Notes: generated from the sequence alone by a model not told the origin. Counted from the first letter of the stretch, positions 10,694 to 22,586 are shown. The stretch: 64,000 nucleotides of DNA from Heliopora coerulea (GCA_030142905.1 JASJOG010000014.1:1736001-1800000), one strand, 5' to 3'. A program made the numbers and translations.

Positions 10694-10986
10694 TGCGGTT
10701 TAATGCTTAAGAAACATGAGAGCTTGGATGTATTAAGGTAGATGAACGATCTTCAAGCTCGATACTCAGAAAATGATTTCTGAGCTCTAGATTGGGATCG
10801 AACCCGCAACCTTCTGATGACCGGTAAGACGCTCTAACCATTGAGCTACCAAGACTCAGGTGGTGAGTTAGGGTGCAAGTTCGATATATATGTGCGACCT
10901 AAGCGGAAGACACTATATATTAATAATGACTGATGCAGTTTAATGCTTAAGAAACATGGGAGCTTGGATATACTAAGGTAGATGAA
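10694..10986 (-). mobile_element. tRNA-derived SINE, most complete copy, plus a second tail
   Basis: The minus-strand copy contains an A-box region (TGGTAGCTCAATGGTTAGAG, complement at 10,831-10,849) and a B-box region (GGTTCGATCC, complement near 10,796), spaced as in a tRNA. A body and a 3' tail ending near 10,694 follow. A second truncated tail of the same family lies at 10,930-10,986, directly beside the dispersed repeat that starts near 10,987. Confidence 0.75.
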
Positions 10987-12432
10987 AAAATGATTGCGGC
11001 TGGTTTCGCTACCTAAGTAACTGGACAATTTATGACTTGACAGAGCAGTTCTCAAAGTTAACTTCTTGGTCAATTGTTCAACAGCGTTCATGGTCAATTG
11101 TTTGAGAAGTGGGATAGAACATTCGTCATCCAGAAGAGTTGTCCAGGCCATGACAGTCTTTGGATACTTTCTCCACTTTCCACACAAAGATTTCATTGCC
11201 TCAATCAGGATTTTTTTGGCTATGAAATGTCACCCCATTGAAGACGTTAGGATGTATTTTTGGCTCGAAACAAAAATGCAAGGTAAACAGCCACCAGGTA
11301 ACTCGCTGCAAAGCTACTTGTTTTTTGTCACCAATTTATCCTTTGGCAAAACAGTTGTCCGCTTCAGTCTTTCTCACTTCAAGAGTGATTTGTGCATGAT
11401 GACCTTTACAGTATTCGACCGGTAATGCTTTCATCAGGATTTTAAAACCTCTCAGGAAAGTTTAAAGTCGTCTATGTGTAAATTTACCGCTGAACCCTTT
11501 GTGTTGAGGTGCCACTGAATGCTTAGTTGAAAATACGCAAGAGTTTCAGGTTTATACGCCATTTTTCTTTTTTATTGATGTTTTGCCTCGGAAAAAGTAC
11601 GTCTTTTACTTCCCTCTTCTCGTTCTTCTTTCGAAAAAACTTGCATAAGGTTTGCTTGTCGTATTTTGTTTTATGTATTGTATTTTTCGATTTTTTGTCG
11701 TTGATAAAACCTGCAGAATTCGTTCACGTTTCCTTTGTTTACTTCGTCGGTTTCGTAATTTGTTTCTTCTTCGTCACCAAAGTCTTGTACTTCCGGATGA
11801 ATACTTAGCATAAACTCTTATCATAGCAGATCCTAAAGACATTTGTAACCAACTTTCAGGTAACGTATAATTTATCAATTTTTAAAGTCAAAAAATGTTA
11901 GAAAATTATTCAATCATGAGCTATCTGTAATGCTGGTATCCATTTGATAACCTATGAGAATGCTCCACTTTTAAGACGGAAAGTCTGGTCATCTAATAAA
12001 ACAATCTTTCTTTAAGGCAAAATGAGTGAGAAATCTAATTGGAAAATGACACGAATTGCCATAAACCCTCAAATAATTCAGGGTATTGATCCTATCATTC
12101 GTTGTTTAATAATTTAATTGTAAGGATGGACATCTTACCAGTTGTTAAGCCGTTGAACATTATTCTCACGGAACTTTTTGTTTTAATAAAGCAGAATCGA
12201 AATTTTAAACGCAAATATGACTATAAGAAGTTTAAATATAAAATAATTTCCAGTTTGGATTGTTGTTTATTTGCGGCCAAATTCTGTTTGAATTTTTTTA
12301 TATTGCATGTCCTCTTCCAGTTATAGTGAGGAGGATTTGTCTTTTTGAGAATTTTGAAAAATTATTATTGTTACTTGGATTCTCAAGAGAAATATTGGAA
12401 GGGTGGGCAAGGGGTTGTTGCGTGCACGAATT
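10987..12432. repeat. unclassified dispersed repeat, copy 2 (longest)
   Basis: The longest version of the repeat also seen at 3,790-4,715 and 61,860-62,280. It carries the empty site (single TCA near 11,360) for the MITE found in copy 1. It contains only short open frames without a recognised domain. It ends at 12,432 close to the Polinton-like fragment that begins at 12,484. Confidence 0.6.
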
Positions 12433-12483
12433 TCTAATTATCCCTTTATTAGCAGGTACCTTGACCTTCAGACTTTCAACACT

Positions 12484-13011
12484 CTAAACACCACCTTTGT
12501 GTGACTGCTGACTGATTATAGGCAACGTCAACAAAATATTTCTTTTCTTCCCTCTACCGTCGAAGTTGCTACACATTTCCACGACATTTAGTGTGATTTG
12601 AAGGTATCTTAAACTAAGGTTAACATTCACAGGTTTCGGACTTACCGTTTTGTTGGTAGCAGACACCCTATCACCTGATCTGAATCCAATCAAAAGCCCT
12701 ATCAATCCAATTGTTTGGTTCTTATCATTAACAATGCTACAGGTTCCATCAAACCCATTTTCTGCTAGATTAACGTCACCATAGGTCTTAAATTTTTCCT
12801 GCAACATCTCAAACGGTCAATAGCCTGGCTCAAATTTGTTCTTATTCCCATCATAAGTTCTCTCATCATTTTCCCCTTTTCTAACGTTACTATAACCCCA
12901 GAAGATAATCGTATTGTCAACATAAACATAAGAATCACTATTAACCATCAACGATTCACTTAACTCAACAGTTGTCTTTTCACCTTCGATTAATACCACA
13001 ATCTGATTCAT
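12484..13011 (-). pseudogene. Polinton-type candidate minor capsid gene, broken (fragment copy)
   Basis: A reading frame of 175 codons from ATG 13,011 with one in-frame TGA at 12,817. It is clearly related to the minus-strand gene at 42,095-42,667. Shared patterns are a start with VLI(E/D)G, a YGxVxL...DGTCSI block, a GFxxxxxVxANxK block, and an NGKxxxI...LPI-like block near the end. I infer a Polinton/adintovirus-type minor capsid (penton-like) protein from this pattern and from its place next to an integrase in the larger copy; the assignment is tentative. It is a separate, divergent lineage rather than a recent duplicate. Confidence 0.5.
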
Positions 13012-13088
13012 TATAACATAAAGTATAACATGTTAATGGACAACATACTGTATATCACAAATACTTTGGAAAGAACTACAAGAAAGCA

Positions 13089-13320
13089 ATGAAGAATATA
13101 AAAAAGGCAAGCGAAAAGTTAAGAGCAAAGTTTATAAACCAGCACCCACATGGAGATCCCTCCAGATTTGACTTCGATGCAACAGCAGACGAAAATGGGG
13201 AAATAAACAGTTGAATAATCTATTTCAAGAACAGTGACGTCCTCAGCACAGACACAACAAGCAATACATTCACAAACAGTTCGTCCATGACCAAGTACCT
13301 AGACAGTGTACACAACTTTC
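13089..13320 (+). pseudogene. Polinton-associated unknown gene, broken fragment
   Basis: Opens with ATG 13,089 and reads 41 codons to an in-frame TGA at 13,212, after which the same frame stays open to about 13,330. Its start (KKASEKLRAKF, then a DFDATADENGEI-like block) matches the broken frame at 42,705-42,956, which sits in the same divergent position next to the minor-capsid-like gene. The function is unknown. Confidence 0.5.
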
Positions 13321-13334
13321 CATCGATATGGCAA

Positions 13335-13453
13335 TGGGGTCCACGTCATGTTTTCTGAACTTGTTCGTATTAGACAAGATTTCATCCATTTTCTTGTGGT
13401 AGTCCGATCTGTTGATAAGAGCGACATCATTCCCCTTGTTAGGTTTCATGGCT
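13335..13453 (-). mobile_element. Penelope-like retroelement fragment (N-terminal RT side)
   Basis: The minus-strand frame contains NKGNDVALINRSDYHKKM, like the conserved start region of Penelope-like reverse transcriptases. It is only about 40 residues long and points away from the GIY-YIG fragment that follows. Confidence 0.5.
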
Positions 13454-13479
13454 TTACAAAACAGGATTAATTTCTTCCT

Positions 13480-14241
13480 TTATTAATCACTATTTTAGTG
13501 TTTGCTCCTTCTATTTTATTATTGACTCGCATCTTCAAAGTCTTAAGAAAACGTTTTTACTTAATGGTTATCCTAGTTCGTTTATAGACACATCTATTCA
13601 CAGTTTTCTAGATTAGATTTTTTCACCCTTCCCCAAAGTTTCTCTCGCCCCCAAGAAGATCGTTCAGTTTTGTCTTCCCTACACTGAACAACATAGCCTC
13701 CAAATTCGCACTCAGATTCGGAAGTTATACTCCAGCGCTTTTCCTCACATTAACCTCCACCTTGTTTCCCGTCCTGTCCGGTTGTTTCACTTTTTTGTCT
13801 ATAAGGACAGGATTCCCAAGGCCTTAAGATCTCGTGTTGTTTACCGTTTTAAGTGTCAACAATGCAGTTCGTTGTATGTCGGCCAGACGAGTCGGCTTCT
13901 CGCCTTCTCCACTTACGAATCTCAGAGCACTTGGGCATCTCTGCACTTACTGGCAAGAAGCGAGTCAATCTTCCTCCGGCAAGCATCCTGTCACATCACT
14001 GTGACACTGGACACCCTGTCTCGCCTGATGGTTTCACCATCTTGTCTTCTTCATCCTTCAACTCTGAACTTCTCGTCAGAGAAAGTCTTCTTATCCGGAA
14101 ATTCAATCCATCGCTTAATGCGAACATAGGGTCCTTTCCACTTTTTTTTAAAACTTTTCGTTTTCTGTTATTTCCACTACATCTCAGTTTACTGTTTCCT
14201 TTTGCCTTTCTCACTTCCGTTCTTACGCCAATATCTCGTTA
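13480..14241 (+). mobile_element. Penelope-like element C-terminal fragment with GIY-YIG-type nuclease
   Basis: Frames at 13,620-14,242 contain a Cys-rich linker and a GIY-YIG-type region (KCQQCSSLYVGQTSRLL, EHLGISALTGK). This region jumps between frames near 13,900, so the gene is broken. Such a nuclease follows the reverse transcriptase in most Penelope-like elements. The RT itself is missing. Confidence 0.65.
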
Positions 14242-14305
14242 ATATGTATCATGTAACATAACCACTGTAATATTTATCACCTTTGTAATATAAGTTATTC
14301 ATTCT

Positions 14306-14333
14306 CTGAGAATGTTGCGTGCAGCAACGAAAC
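14306..14333 (+). ncRNA. possible decayed hammerhead ribozyme core
   Basis: CTGAGAA (14,306-14,312) is followed by a perfect 5-bp stem with a short loop (14,314-14,328) and then GAAAC (14,329-14,333), downstream of a Penelope-like fragment. The core should read CTGANGA, so one core position differs, and I found no convincing stem I or III. It is probably inactive or a coincidence. Confidence 0.25.
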
Positions 14334-14754
14334 ATTTGAATTATACTATAAACCCTTAAATATTCCTATTTTGCGTGTTTTTTGCTGGGCTTTATTATTT
14401 ATTCTTCGCTAACAATTGTACAATAAGTCAGAGTAAATGATCAGGAAAGGGCTTTGGTGAGATAATTAGGAGCGTCTTTTCCTCGGTTAAAAGATCTACT
14501 AAAAGGACTCAATGATCAAGATCAACCATGAAGCCATGCAAGAAGAAGGCCAGAAAGGACCGTGTGGGCGCAAGGTCCGTTGAACCTAAGAATGAGGTGA
14601 GTACTGATGAATATTTAGAACAGATCTGATGGTGAAATATAATGATGAAATGGATGAGGTCATGAACCTGGGATTAGACGATGATCCTGAAGAAGATTGG
14701 TTGAAGACTTTTGAAATGTATGAATCAGTATGAAGATTGCATCTATAGTCCCCT

Positions 14755-16660
14755 TGCCTGACTGAAAGCGAAATTCATTACGCGCTATACTCACTATGGT
14801 CCCGAATCTCCTGTCCAGTATCTACTCCAGTACTTCAAGTCCGACCTCGAAAAGCTTTATTCCTCTGTAGTTTTTACACTCCATAGGATCCCCCTTTTCC
14901 TTAAAAATCGTAACCAGGCGGCTCTTGTTCCAAGCAGTAGGAATCTCTTCTTCCTTCATGATTTTGTTTAGGAACACTGTCACCCATCTGATTCCTTTGT
15001 CATGCAGGTACTTGAAATGTTCCGCAGTTATCCCAGAAGGCCCTGCAGCTTTCCCGTTCTTCATATTCTCTATAGCTTTTTTCACTTCTGCTACCGAAAA
15101 CTTTTCTACCAGGCCATATACTGCTCCTATCTCTTCCATCTCCTCTCTTCTATTTTCTACATTTAGTAATTCTCTAAAGTACTCCTTCCATCTTCCTTTC
15201 ACTTGTTCCTCCCCGGCAAGTACTTTTCCTTCATTATCCTTTACTACAGCCAAATGTACTATGTCTCTCTTTTGTTTTTCTCTCTGTTTTACTGTTTTTT
15301 ATATCTGGTCCTCCCCTTCCTTTGTTTCTAGTTTCTCATACCACTCTTTCCATGCTTTCGCTTTTGCTTTTGCTACAGTTCTCTTTGCTTCCTTCTTCCA
15401 TTTCTTATATTCGTGTATGTCAGCTGATCCCTCCTTTATGGCCTTGTATACCTTCTTCTTATTCTTTACAGCATTCTGGACTTCTTCATCCCACCGCCAG
15501 GCCTCATTTTTTCTTGGGCATCCCCCTTTCGTTTCCCCACATACATCCAGTCCCGTCACATACAGCACCCTGCTCATCTCTTCCCATATCTTGTCTACAG
15601 TCTTGTCATCTTGTAGTTCCATTGGGGAATGTTCCTCAAAGGCTTTGTTGTAATATCCCATCTGCCTCTTTAACTTCTACCCTTTTGTCTTTGGAGTTCT
15701 CTTTATCTTCCTTTCTGCTTTTCCAGTGTTCCCTGAAATGTCACCAACCAAGAGTCTGTGCTGTTTTGTGACTGCTTCTTAAGGTAGTACCTTTGCATTT
15801 TTTACTCTCTACCTGTCCTGTTGTCGTACCACGATATGGTCCACTTGTGTGGAATTACTGCCACTCTTATAGCTTATTCGGTGCTCCGATCTTTTCTTGA
15901 AACATGGCAAAGAAAAGGTTTGCTTGCATCATTTCCAACCAGAGATCTCCTTCATCATCCCTGGAGCCATAACCATCATTGCCGTGCTTTTCTGTATATT
16001 CCTTATTGTTCTCTCCCAGGTGTGCATTTAATTCATCCCCAATGACCAAGAATTCGTTTTCAGGTACCCTTCTCAGCATTTCTTCTAAGTCCTCTACAAA
16101 CTTTTCCTTCCCTTCCCAACTTCTTTCAGCCTGTGGAGCATGCACTGAAATGACATTCCAGATCCCTTTTCCAATGCTCAATTTGACCCTCATTATCCTG
16201 TCCGAGTATCTTTCCACTTCTACCACCTTATCTGCCATTTTCTTATTCATCATTATTCCCATTCCATTTGCCTTAGTATTACTGGCTGAATATAGCAATT
16301 TATTACCATTTCCCATTTGCCGTGCTGAATTCCCCTTCAACTTTGTCTCTTGAACAGATAATATCTCAACTTACCGTCTCTCCATTGCATCCACCACTTC
16401 TCTTCCTTTCCCTGTCATTGTCCCTACGTTCCAGCTTCCAACTCTCAAGGTTTCCACTTGCTCCTTTAACTGCAATCGTGGTTTCTGCGGTACCCCTCGC
16501 TTATTGCCCACAGGAACCGGGGGGTGTCCCTGGGCGTCGATTACTGTGTACGCCGTAGCCTGAGCTCTGTTTATTTTAGAATCCTTCATCTTTGGACCTG
16601 AAATTTTACAACCGGATGTCTTTCCCGACGCCAACCCTTTAAGTCGCCTCCTCCGACAGG
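14755..16660 (-). mobile_element. degenerate RTE-like non-LTR retrotransposon, 3'-truncated
   Basis: In coding order on the minus strand: an apurinic-type endonuclease start (SWNVGTMTGKGREVV, about 16,430), broken by a stop near 16,371. The endonuclease core follows (16,340-15,867, with a GDELNAHLG version of the usual catalytic motif), then a linker (15,661-15,299), and the first third of a reverse transcriptase (15,253-14,822) with KNGKAAGPSGITAEHFK and KNYRGIKL. The RT ends before the catalytic YADD motif. Frames change at least three times. The domain order and RT words fit the RTE clade; the element is dead. Confidence 0.75.
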
Positions 16661-16734
16661 CAGGGATGCCGGGGTGCTATTCTAACCCGGTCACCGCACG
16701 GGAAGGTCATAAAGATATATATTAATTGTTAAAA

Positions 16735-16945
16735 AGATGGTTTTTCCTTAGGTGATGGAGCTATCAGAATGGTTTTAAAAAACCATTTGATATCACCCTA
16801 AAACAAGCAATAATATATGGTGCTGTCAGCACATTTCAACTGGCAGATTGGAGTGTGCTGATAGCTCCATCTGAAAATTACCACTTATGTGGCTCACAGT
16901 GGATCGTTGTCCAAAAAATTTGATTTGGCTAAAAAAAATGGTTAT
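16735..16945. other. short spacer with a small inverted repeat
   Basis: GATGGAGCTATCAG near 16,754 is matched by its complement near 16,858, so the stretch could be a small foldback element. No gene seen. Confidence 0.35.
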
Positions 16946-17017
16946 TGTTACTTGTTTTGGGGAGAAATTGAATGGTTTCCTGAAAAGTGGGCTGGTAGCC
17001 CCATGACATATACTAGT

Positions 17018-17515
17018 GGAATTGACGGTGAATGATAGCAGTTGACGGTGGATAATGGCTGTTTACTGTGGATGATGGCAGTTGACGGTGGGTGATGGCA
17101 GTTGATAGTAGATGATGTTAGTGGTCGGTGTATGATGACTATGGATGGTGGATGATGTCTGTTGATGGTGGATGATGTCTGTTGATGGTGGATGATAGCA
17201 GTTGACGGTGAGTGATGGCAGTTGACCGGTGGATAATGGCTGATGACGGTTGATGAAAGATGTTGATGCTGGATGATGTTAGTTGACGGGGAATGATGGC
17301 GATTGACGGTGGATGATGTTTGTTGATGGCGGATGATGTCAGTTGATGGCGGATGATGTCTGTTGATGGCGGATGATGTCAATTGATGGTGGATGATAGC
17401 AGTTGATGGTGGATGATGGCTAATGATGGTGAATGATGGCACTAGACTGTGGATAATGGCTGTTGACGGTGGTTGGTGGCAGTTGATGGTGGATGATGGC
17501 AATTGACTATAAATG
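17018..17515. repeat. 20-bp minisatellite, about 24 units
   Basis: Degenerate tandem units close to GTTGATGGTGGATGATGTCT run through this stretch. Because the unit is 20 bases, the frame cycles every three units. The minus strand therefore stays open from 17,658 to 16,948 and would read as a His/Pro/Ser/Thr repeat; this is a product of the repeat, not evidence of a gene. Confidence 0.85.
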
Positions 17516-17559
17516 ACGTGAGGTAATATACAGTGATTTATGTATTGTTGGTGTAGGAT

Positions 17560-18126
17560 GACGATGGATGCTGTACGTTGATGTATATATATACATAATG
17601 ATGCGTAGTGATGCATATTGACGCATGTTGACCCACTATGAGTAACCAGGCTTAACAAATGATCGAATACAGCTTGTTGGCCTTTCGTTAAATAGGACTA
17701 AAGAGAGAGGGAAGAAACGTCCATTGTTAGTGTAAGTAACATGTCCTGGAAATTATGGGTGCTGTACGTTTTAATAAATGTTAATGTATATCTATGGATA
17801 ATGATGCGTAGTGATGTATATGGACGCATATTGACCAGTGATATTAACGTACTATGATGTACGTAGGCGTAAAATGATGGATAATGATGTATGATGATGG
17901 TACATAGGACATTTATTATACGACAACTTTCCCAAATGATGAACATAGGACATGGAATTATTGCCCTTCATTTCACATCGGAAGGTGCCCACACACCATG
18001 GGTCAGCGTGTGTATTTAGAAATCGAAAATGGCAGATCAAGCTGAATAATACTGGTCAATTAACCGGTCAATTGCGAAAAACAAGGGTATGTTTAAGGTT
18101 GGTGCAAAGGTTTGAGTAGAATTAGT
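17560..18126 (+). promoter_or_regulatory. upstream region and presumed promoter of TTI1
   Basis: No coding evidence. The stretch includes TGATG/ATGCGTA-rich degenerate repeats to about 17,900, then a less repetitive 150-200 bases before the TTI1 start. No TATA box or other core element is clear, as is usual for housekeeping genes. Confidence 0.3.
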
Positions 18127-19303
18127 ATGACAAACGGAACAATGTTGTCCACGAATTGTATGTCTGAAACATTTCGCGAACTCCGTCCGCTGTGCGTTGA
18201 GATAGCTCGAGAACCAACTCATTCCAAAATAGATGGCCTTCACGAGTATTTGCAATCTCACAAATTCAACAACAACTTTGCAGCGATGCTGGACTATATT
18301 ATTTTTCCACTTCATACTACTATTAGACGAAGAAATACGTCTTTGGATTTGAAACTCAAGGCAATCAAGTGTATATGCGTACTTTTATCACAAACAAAAA
18401 TCAGTAGCTTTGATCTATTTCAAAAAATCTTTCAAAATGTGTGCTTGATGTTGAGCTCAAAGGAGCCAGGAAAAGTGAGAGAAATGACAGAGGATGACAA
18501 AGAAGCATTGGTTGATTGCATTCTCACTCTACTTGACTCGTCTCCCCATGTATTAGAAGGTATGTATGGCAACGAGTACATGCCATCAACTGGCCACTGT
18601 ATAACACTTCTGCTACACATTGCTGAGAACGACAAAGCAAAGCATTTGCGTGTGAAGGCTATAAAGTGCATCGAGAAGTTAGTCTTCGTTTCAGAAGAAA
18701 AAGAAAAGAATATGGGTGAACAATTATGCAAACAAGAAAAGTTACTTTCCATGAAGCTTGCCTCTTTTCTCCCTGGCATTTCAATTTCACTTGTTAAAAT
18801 CGTTAGTGGAGGCATGAACCAAGGACAAAATGTCATAATAGGAGCACTTGATGCATGGTTAGTTCATATCCAAGTGGTAATGAACGATAAGTATTTGCCT
18901 GTAAGAAGTTCAACCAATTCAGCTGATAATATTATTCAGTTATTGTCTAACCTTATGCCATACAAACAGAATAGAGAGTCAGCTAAAGTGAGCCAAAAAC
19001 AAACATCTGGGGAAAAATGTTTGGAAGTCCAGAAAGATAAAGAGTGGTTCTCAAACACATCATCAAATCTGAAGCTCTTGATAGACAGAGTTATAACTCT
19101 TGGTAGACATCCCATCTGGAAAGTCCGTATGGCTCTCTTACGATTTTGTGAAGTGCTTCTCAAGAACTGCTATAAATCATTACAGAAGTGTGTACCATCC
19201 TTGCTTGAGACTGTGCTTGGATTTTTCTCTGATGAGTACTCACAGATATCTAGAAGGAGTAAAATGGTGATGGATGATCTCAACATGTTGCTTACTAATG
19301 ATG
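18127..19303 (+). CDS. TTI1: TTI1, exon 1 (gene spans 18,127-58,450, eight exons)
   Basis: TELO2-interacting protein 1, a HEAT-repeat scaffold of the cytoplasmic TELO2-TTI1-TTI2 complex. With HSP90 and R2TP this complex folds and stabilises PIKK kinases such as mTOR, ATM, ATR, SMG1 and TRRAP. This exon encodes the N-terminal alpha-solenoid: FRELRPLCVEI and DYIIFPLHTTIRRR match the start of animal TTI1 proteins. Possible starts are ATG 18,127, 18,142 or 18,160; the last lies just before the conserved block, giving a total of about 1,100 residues against about 1,089 in human. The exon ends with G in phase 1 before GTAAGT at 19,304. All eight exons join in frame with GT/AG borders, so the gene appears intact despite the large intron 7. 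Confidence 0.92.
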
Positions 19304-22151
19304 GTAAGTAAAGCATTTTCTGATGGAAATCCTAAATTTTTTCCCAAAATCCCAATGTTCTGTAGTTGGGAGGATTACCATGATATTCTGCCAAAAATTC
19401 TGTTCAATTAAGCTCAGGGGTCAAAATTAGGTTGAAGCATTTTTGAGTTAGACAGGTTATAAGTCTTTGATACATTCACTCATGTCAATGACTCAGCCTT
19501 AGTCAGCCTCAGCTTATACCTTCTCATGGAAGGACTTGACTCAACTCAACTCTGTAACATAAAAGGACTGAACCTGACTTTATTAACCTGGTTACCATTT
19601 CTAACCCATGACTCAAATGAATAACTTTTGACTTGAGTTGGATGAGTAACTTTTAAAAACTCAACTCAATTGACTCATTAAGAAGTAGAGTTTACCCCCT
19701 TGACAAGTAAGATAGTTTGGCATTAGCTATAGTAAAATGATCATGTGTGCCCTTGCCCCTTAATGGATTAATTTTTCTAAATTACTCAAGTAAGTTACTC
19801 CTCCACTTTGTGGTTTTTGTTGAAAAATGCATAATTTTATCAACTGGTAATCTTGCACAGTGCGAGTAAGTAGTGCTTAGGAAAGCTTGTTTGCTGCTGT
19901 GCAGATCTGTTTGTGGTTAGGCAAACCATGTTTCTGACAACAAGATTCATGCAAGAAATTTTTTATCTTGCTGGAAAAACTACCATGGTACAAAAAGGGC
20001 CCCAACTGATGGGCTTTTTCGTGTTACTGGCAAGCAATGTTTGTGCTTGGAAGTACCAGTTTCTAATTTTCATCTTGTTGACTTCTGACAACAAGGTGCA
20101 AAATAGAAATCCACCTTTCCAACCTCAAAATGAAACTGTTAGTAATATTATCATGATTAGGTAGACTAAACTGTTTTTCAAACATAAATCTGCAAAGTGC
20201 ACTCAATTTAACAAAAAACACTGTGGATTTCCCATTGGAGTGTCTATCTAGTATTGCTAATTACATTAAAGTGTAATGAGCAGCTGTCAACATTAGAAAG
20301 CAGAAGATGAGAAAGCTTGGGGTTTTCACCAAGGTTCCAAGTAGCAAGCTTATTTATAGACAGCCACTTCTGAAATTGACACTTAGTTGCAGAAGCAAAT
20401 GACTCCAAGAAGGGTACAACATTTAACTAATCTTGTAACAGGATTGGGCCAAGAATCAAAATGTAATTGAGAGTTAATTCTGGAGTTCATTAACCTGCAA
20501 TGTGCATCAATCCCTTCCTCCATAATAATGTGAAATTATGCCAAAAGATTTGCTTGAAGCAACAACTATGAATTGGGGGAGCAGGAGGGGTTTTAGATTA
20601 ACAGTAAACTTACTCCATTCATGATAGGTCAAAACTCAAAGAAATTGCTTGTGCTGTTTTGTCCACACTTGTACATCAAGTGAATTGGAAAGATACCTTC
20701 AAAATAGCCACCAAAGTTTCATTATTTGGAGTTTTCTGATAAAATCACTAGAAACTGTGTTTATTACTGCTTCAAATGTACTGCAGTAAATTCACTCTGC
20801 GTTTTCTGGAGATAGAACTTAGTGGAAACTGGCATTCCAAGCATAGAGCAATATTTCCTCATATTTAAAAATTTTTGCACTATAGCAATGGTGTAAATAA
20901 TGTTTTGGACTACTAGTAGTTTTAATAATATTACTAGATATATTATAAGAAAGCAGGCTATAGTAAGAAAGTACTAGTCTTGTACAACATGATAGCCGTA
21001 CCAGACTTCTATATACATGTAATTCAGACACTCAAAAATTTACTTGAAGTAGGCTCCATTTCTTAAATAGCTGCCAAATATTGTTTGAATAGACCCTTCA
21101 CTATTAGTGTTGCGGTACTACCGATGGAAATACAGAGGTACACGTAGTGACCTTCCTATTGGCAACGGCTTTTATAGGTCAGTTGGGAAAGCAGTGCATT
21201 AGATTCGCAGGATGTGGTCTTTGAACGTATGATTCTGATACTCGAAAATTAGCTTTCAATGAACGATTTGAAACTAAGAATCTGATGAAGTTTAATCGTT
21301 ATAAATGTGCCGAACTGAGGCTGTAATTGACTGGAAGAGTCCGCTTCGCTTTTATATGTGCAGAAAACTTCTACCGCCAATTTCCCGCGGTTCTGGTCAC
21401 ATATAGTTCCCTCCCTGAATGTTCACCCTTGTAATAATCATACGAAGGTACTTACCATCGTTTGCAAAAGCTTCCCGAAACGGTCGTCGTCCACATCGGA
21501 AGAGTGGCAGCCCTTGTAGAATTTAGTTAGTTTTGAATTTTTTTAAAGTCTGAATAGGAAGTCTGCCATTATGGACGGTCAGGAATGCTTGAACGACCTT
21601 CGATTTTTGCTTTCTCCCCGCTGTCAAAATTTCTGCTTAAAGGACTTAACTGTCTATTCTGTAACTTATTGACAACCCCGAAACGTGTTTGTGAAACCGT
21701 CTCTGTCGTCATTTCCCTTTGTTTTCTCGTTGTGAATTAGTGATGAGCTAGAAAATTATAAATCTACGGCAAATTTTGGATAAGGTAAATTAAGATTTAC
21801 ATTTTTGACAGTTAAGAGTTTATCTCCAATTCCCTTCCATTAATTCTGTAATGGCAAAACTATACACGCACAGAATTAAGTCACTGGAAGATACAGTTAA
21901 CGTTACTTTGCAGTAAGATATTTTAATCGAGCAGGCCATAACAGTACCCAACGTTTTTGCACATTACCCAACTTTTCCATTACCCAACTGTACATTACCC
22001 AACTTTTCGACACTCCGCTGTAGTGTCTTCATTCCCTTGTTGAATGTATTTCGTATCCCTGGTACTTTACCTGGCTGCTTTGGAAAACATTTTTATGTAG
22101 GTGAATATCAGATGCTAACTCAATGAATGTGATTTTTTCCTTCTATTTCAG
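19304..22151 (+). other. TTI1 intron 1
   Basis: 2.8-kb intron with a GTAAGT donor and a TTCTATTTCAG acceptor. Short open frames inside (19,913-20,164; 20,819-21,031 minus) have no recognisable family. A short run of TTACCCAAC repeats is at about 21,950-22,005. Confidence 0.7.
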
Positions 22152-22357
22152 ACCAATCATCACTCATTCAAATTATCGAAGAAAATATTTACATGCACTT
22201 CAGCTCTCTTCCTCGTCAAATTCGAAGCACCGTCGAAGAAAATAAATTATACACATTGCACGTCATAGCTGGATACTTACACGTACTTGGATATAATATA
22301 AAGACCATGCTTAACTCTGGCTATCTTTTGAAGAGGCTCTCCCATGCCTTCATTCAG
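22152..22357 (+). CDS. TTI1: TTI1, exon 2
   Basis: 206 bases starting after TTTCAG. The split codon (G from exon 1 plus AC) restores the frame, and the exon ends in phase 0 at CAG before GTAATT. It encodes about 69 residues of solenoid (IIEENIYMHFSSLPRQI...YLLKRLSHAFIQ) that are helical and typical of HEAT arrays. Confidence 0.88.
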
Positions 22358-22386
22358 GTAATTATTGCAAAATTGATGAGAAATAC

Positions 22387-22586
22387 TTAAACTCCGTTTA
22401 CGCTGTTAACATTTTGGACACAGCACGGCTAAAATTTTGGCACGGGTACCCTTATCTTTGGGCACGGCATGCGTGATTTTCACAGCGTAAACAGTACGGA
22501 TTTCTTAAAATTTGGTAGCCGTGCCGAGAACCTCTGTATATGTACTATAGGTCACTGTATATGTTACAGTGTAAACGAGGTTTTAA
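22387..22586. mobile_element. MITE-like element in TTI1 intron 2
   Basis: The left end TTAAACTCCGTTTACGCTGT and the right end ACAGTGTAAACGAGGTTTTAA are imperfect inverted repeats around a 160-base centre. TTAA at both edges may be target sequence. No coding capacity. Confidence 0.55.

Noticed and set aside
14925..15771. Long plus-strand open frames (242 and 149 codons)
   Set aside because: They are shadows of the minus-strand LINE coding sequence; the Ser/Phe/Leu-rich translation is typical of the reverse of Lys/Glu-rich code.
16948..17658. 236-codon antisense gene with His/Pro repeats
   Set aside because: It is explained by a 20-bp minisatellite that stays open by chance; there is no start context or domain.
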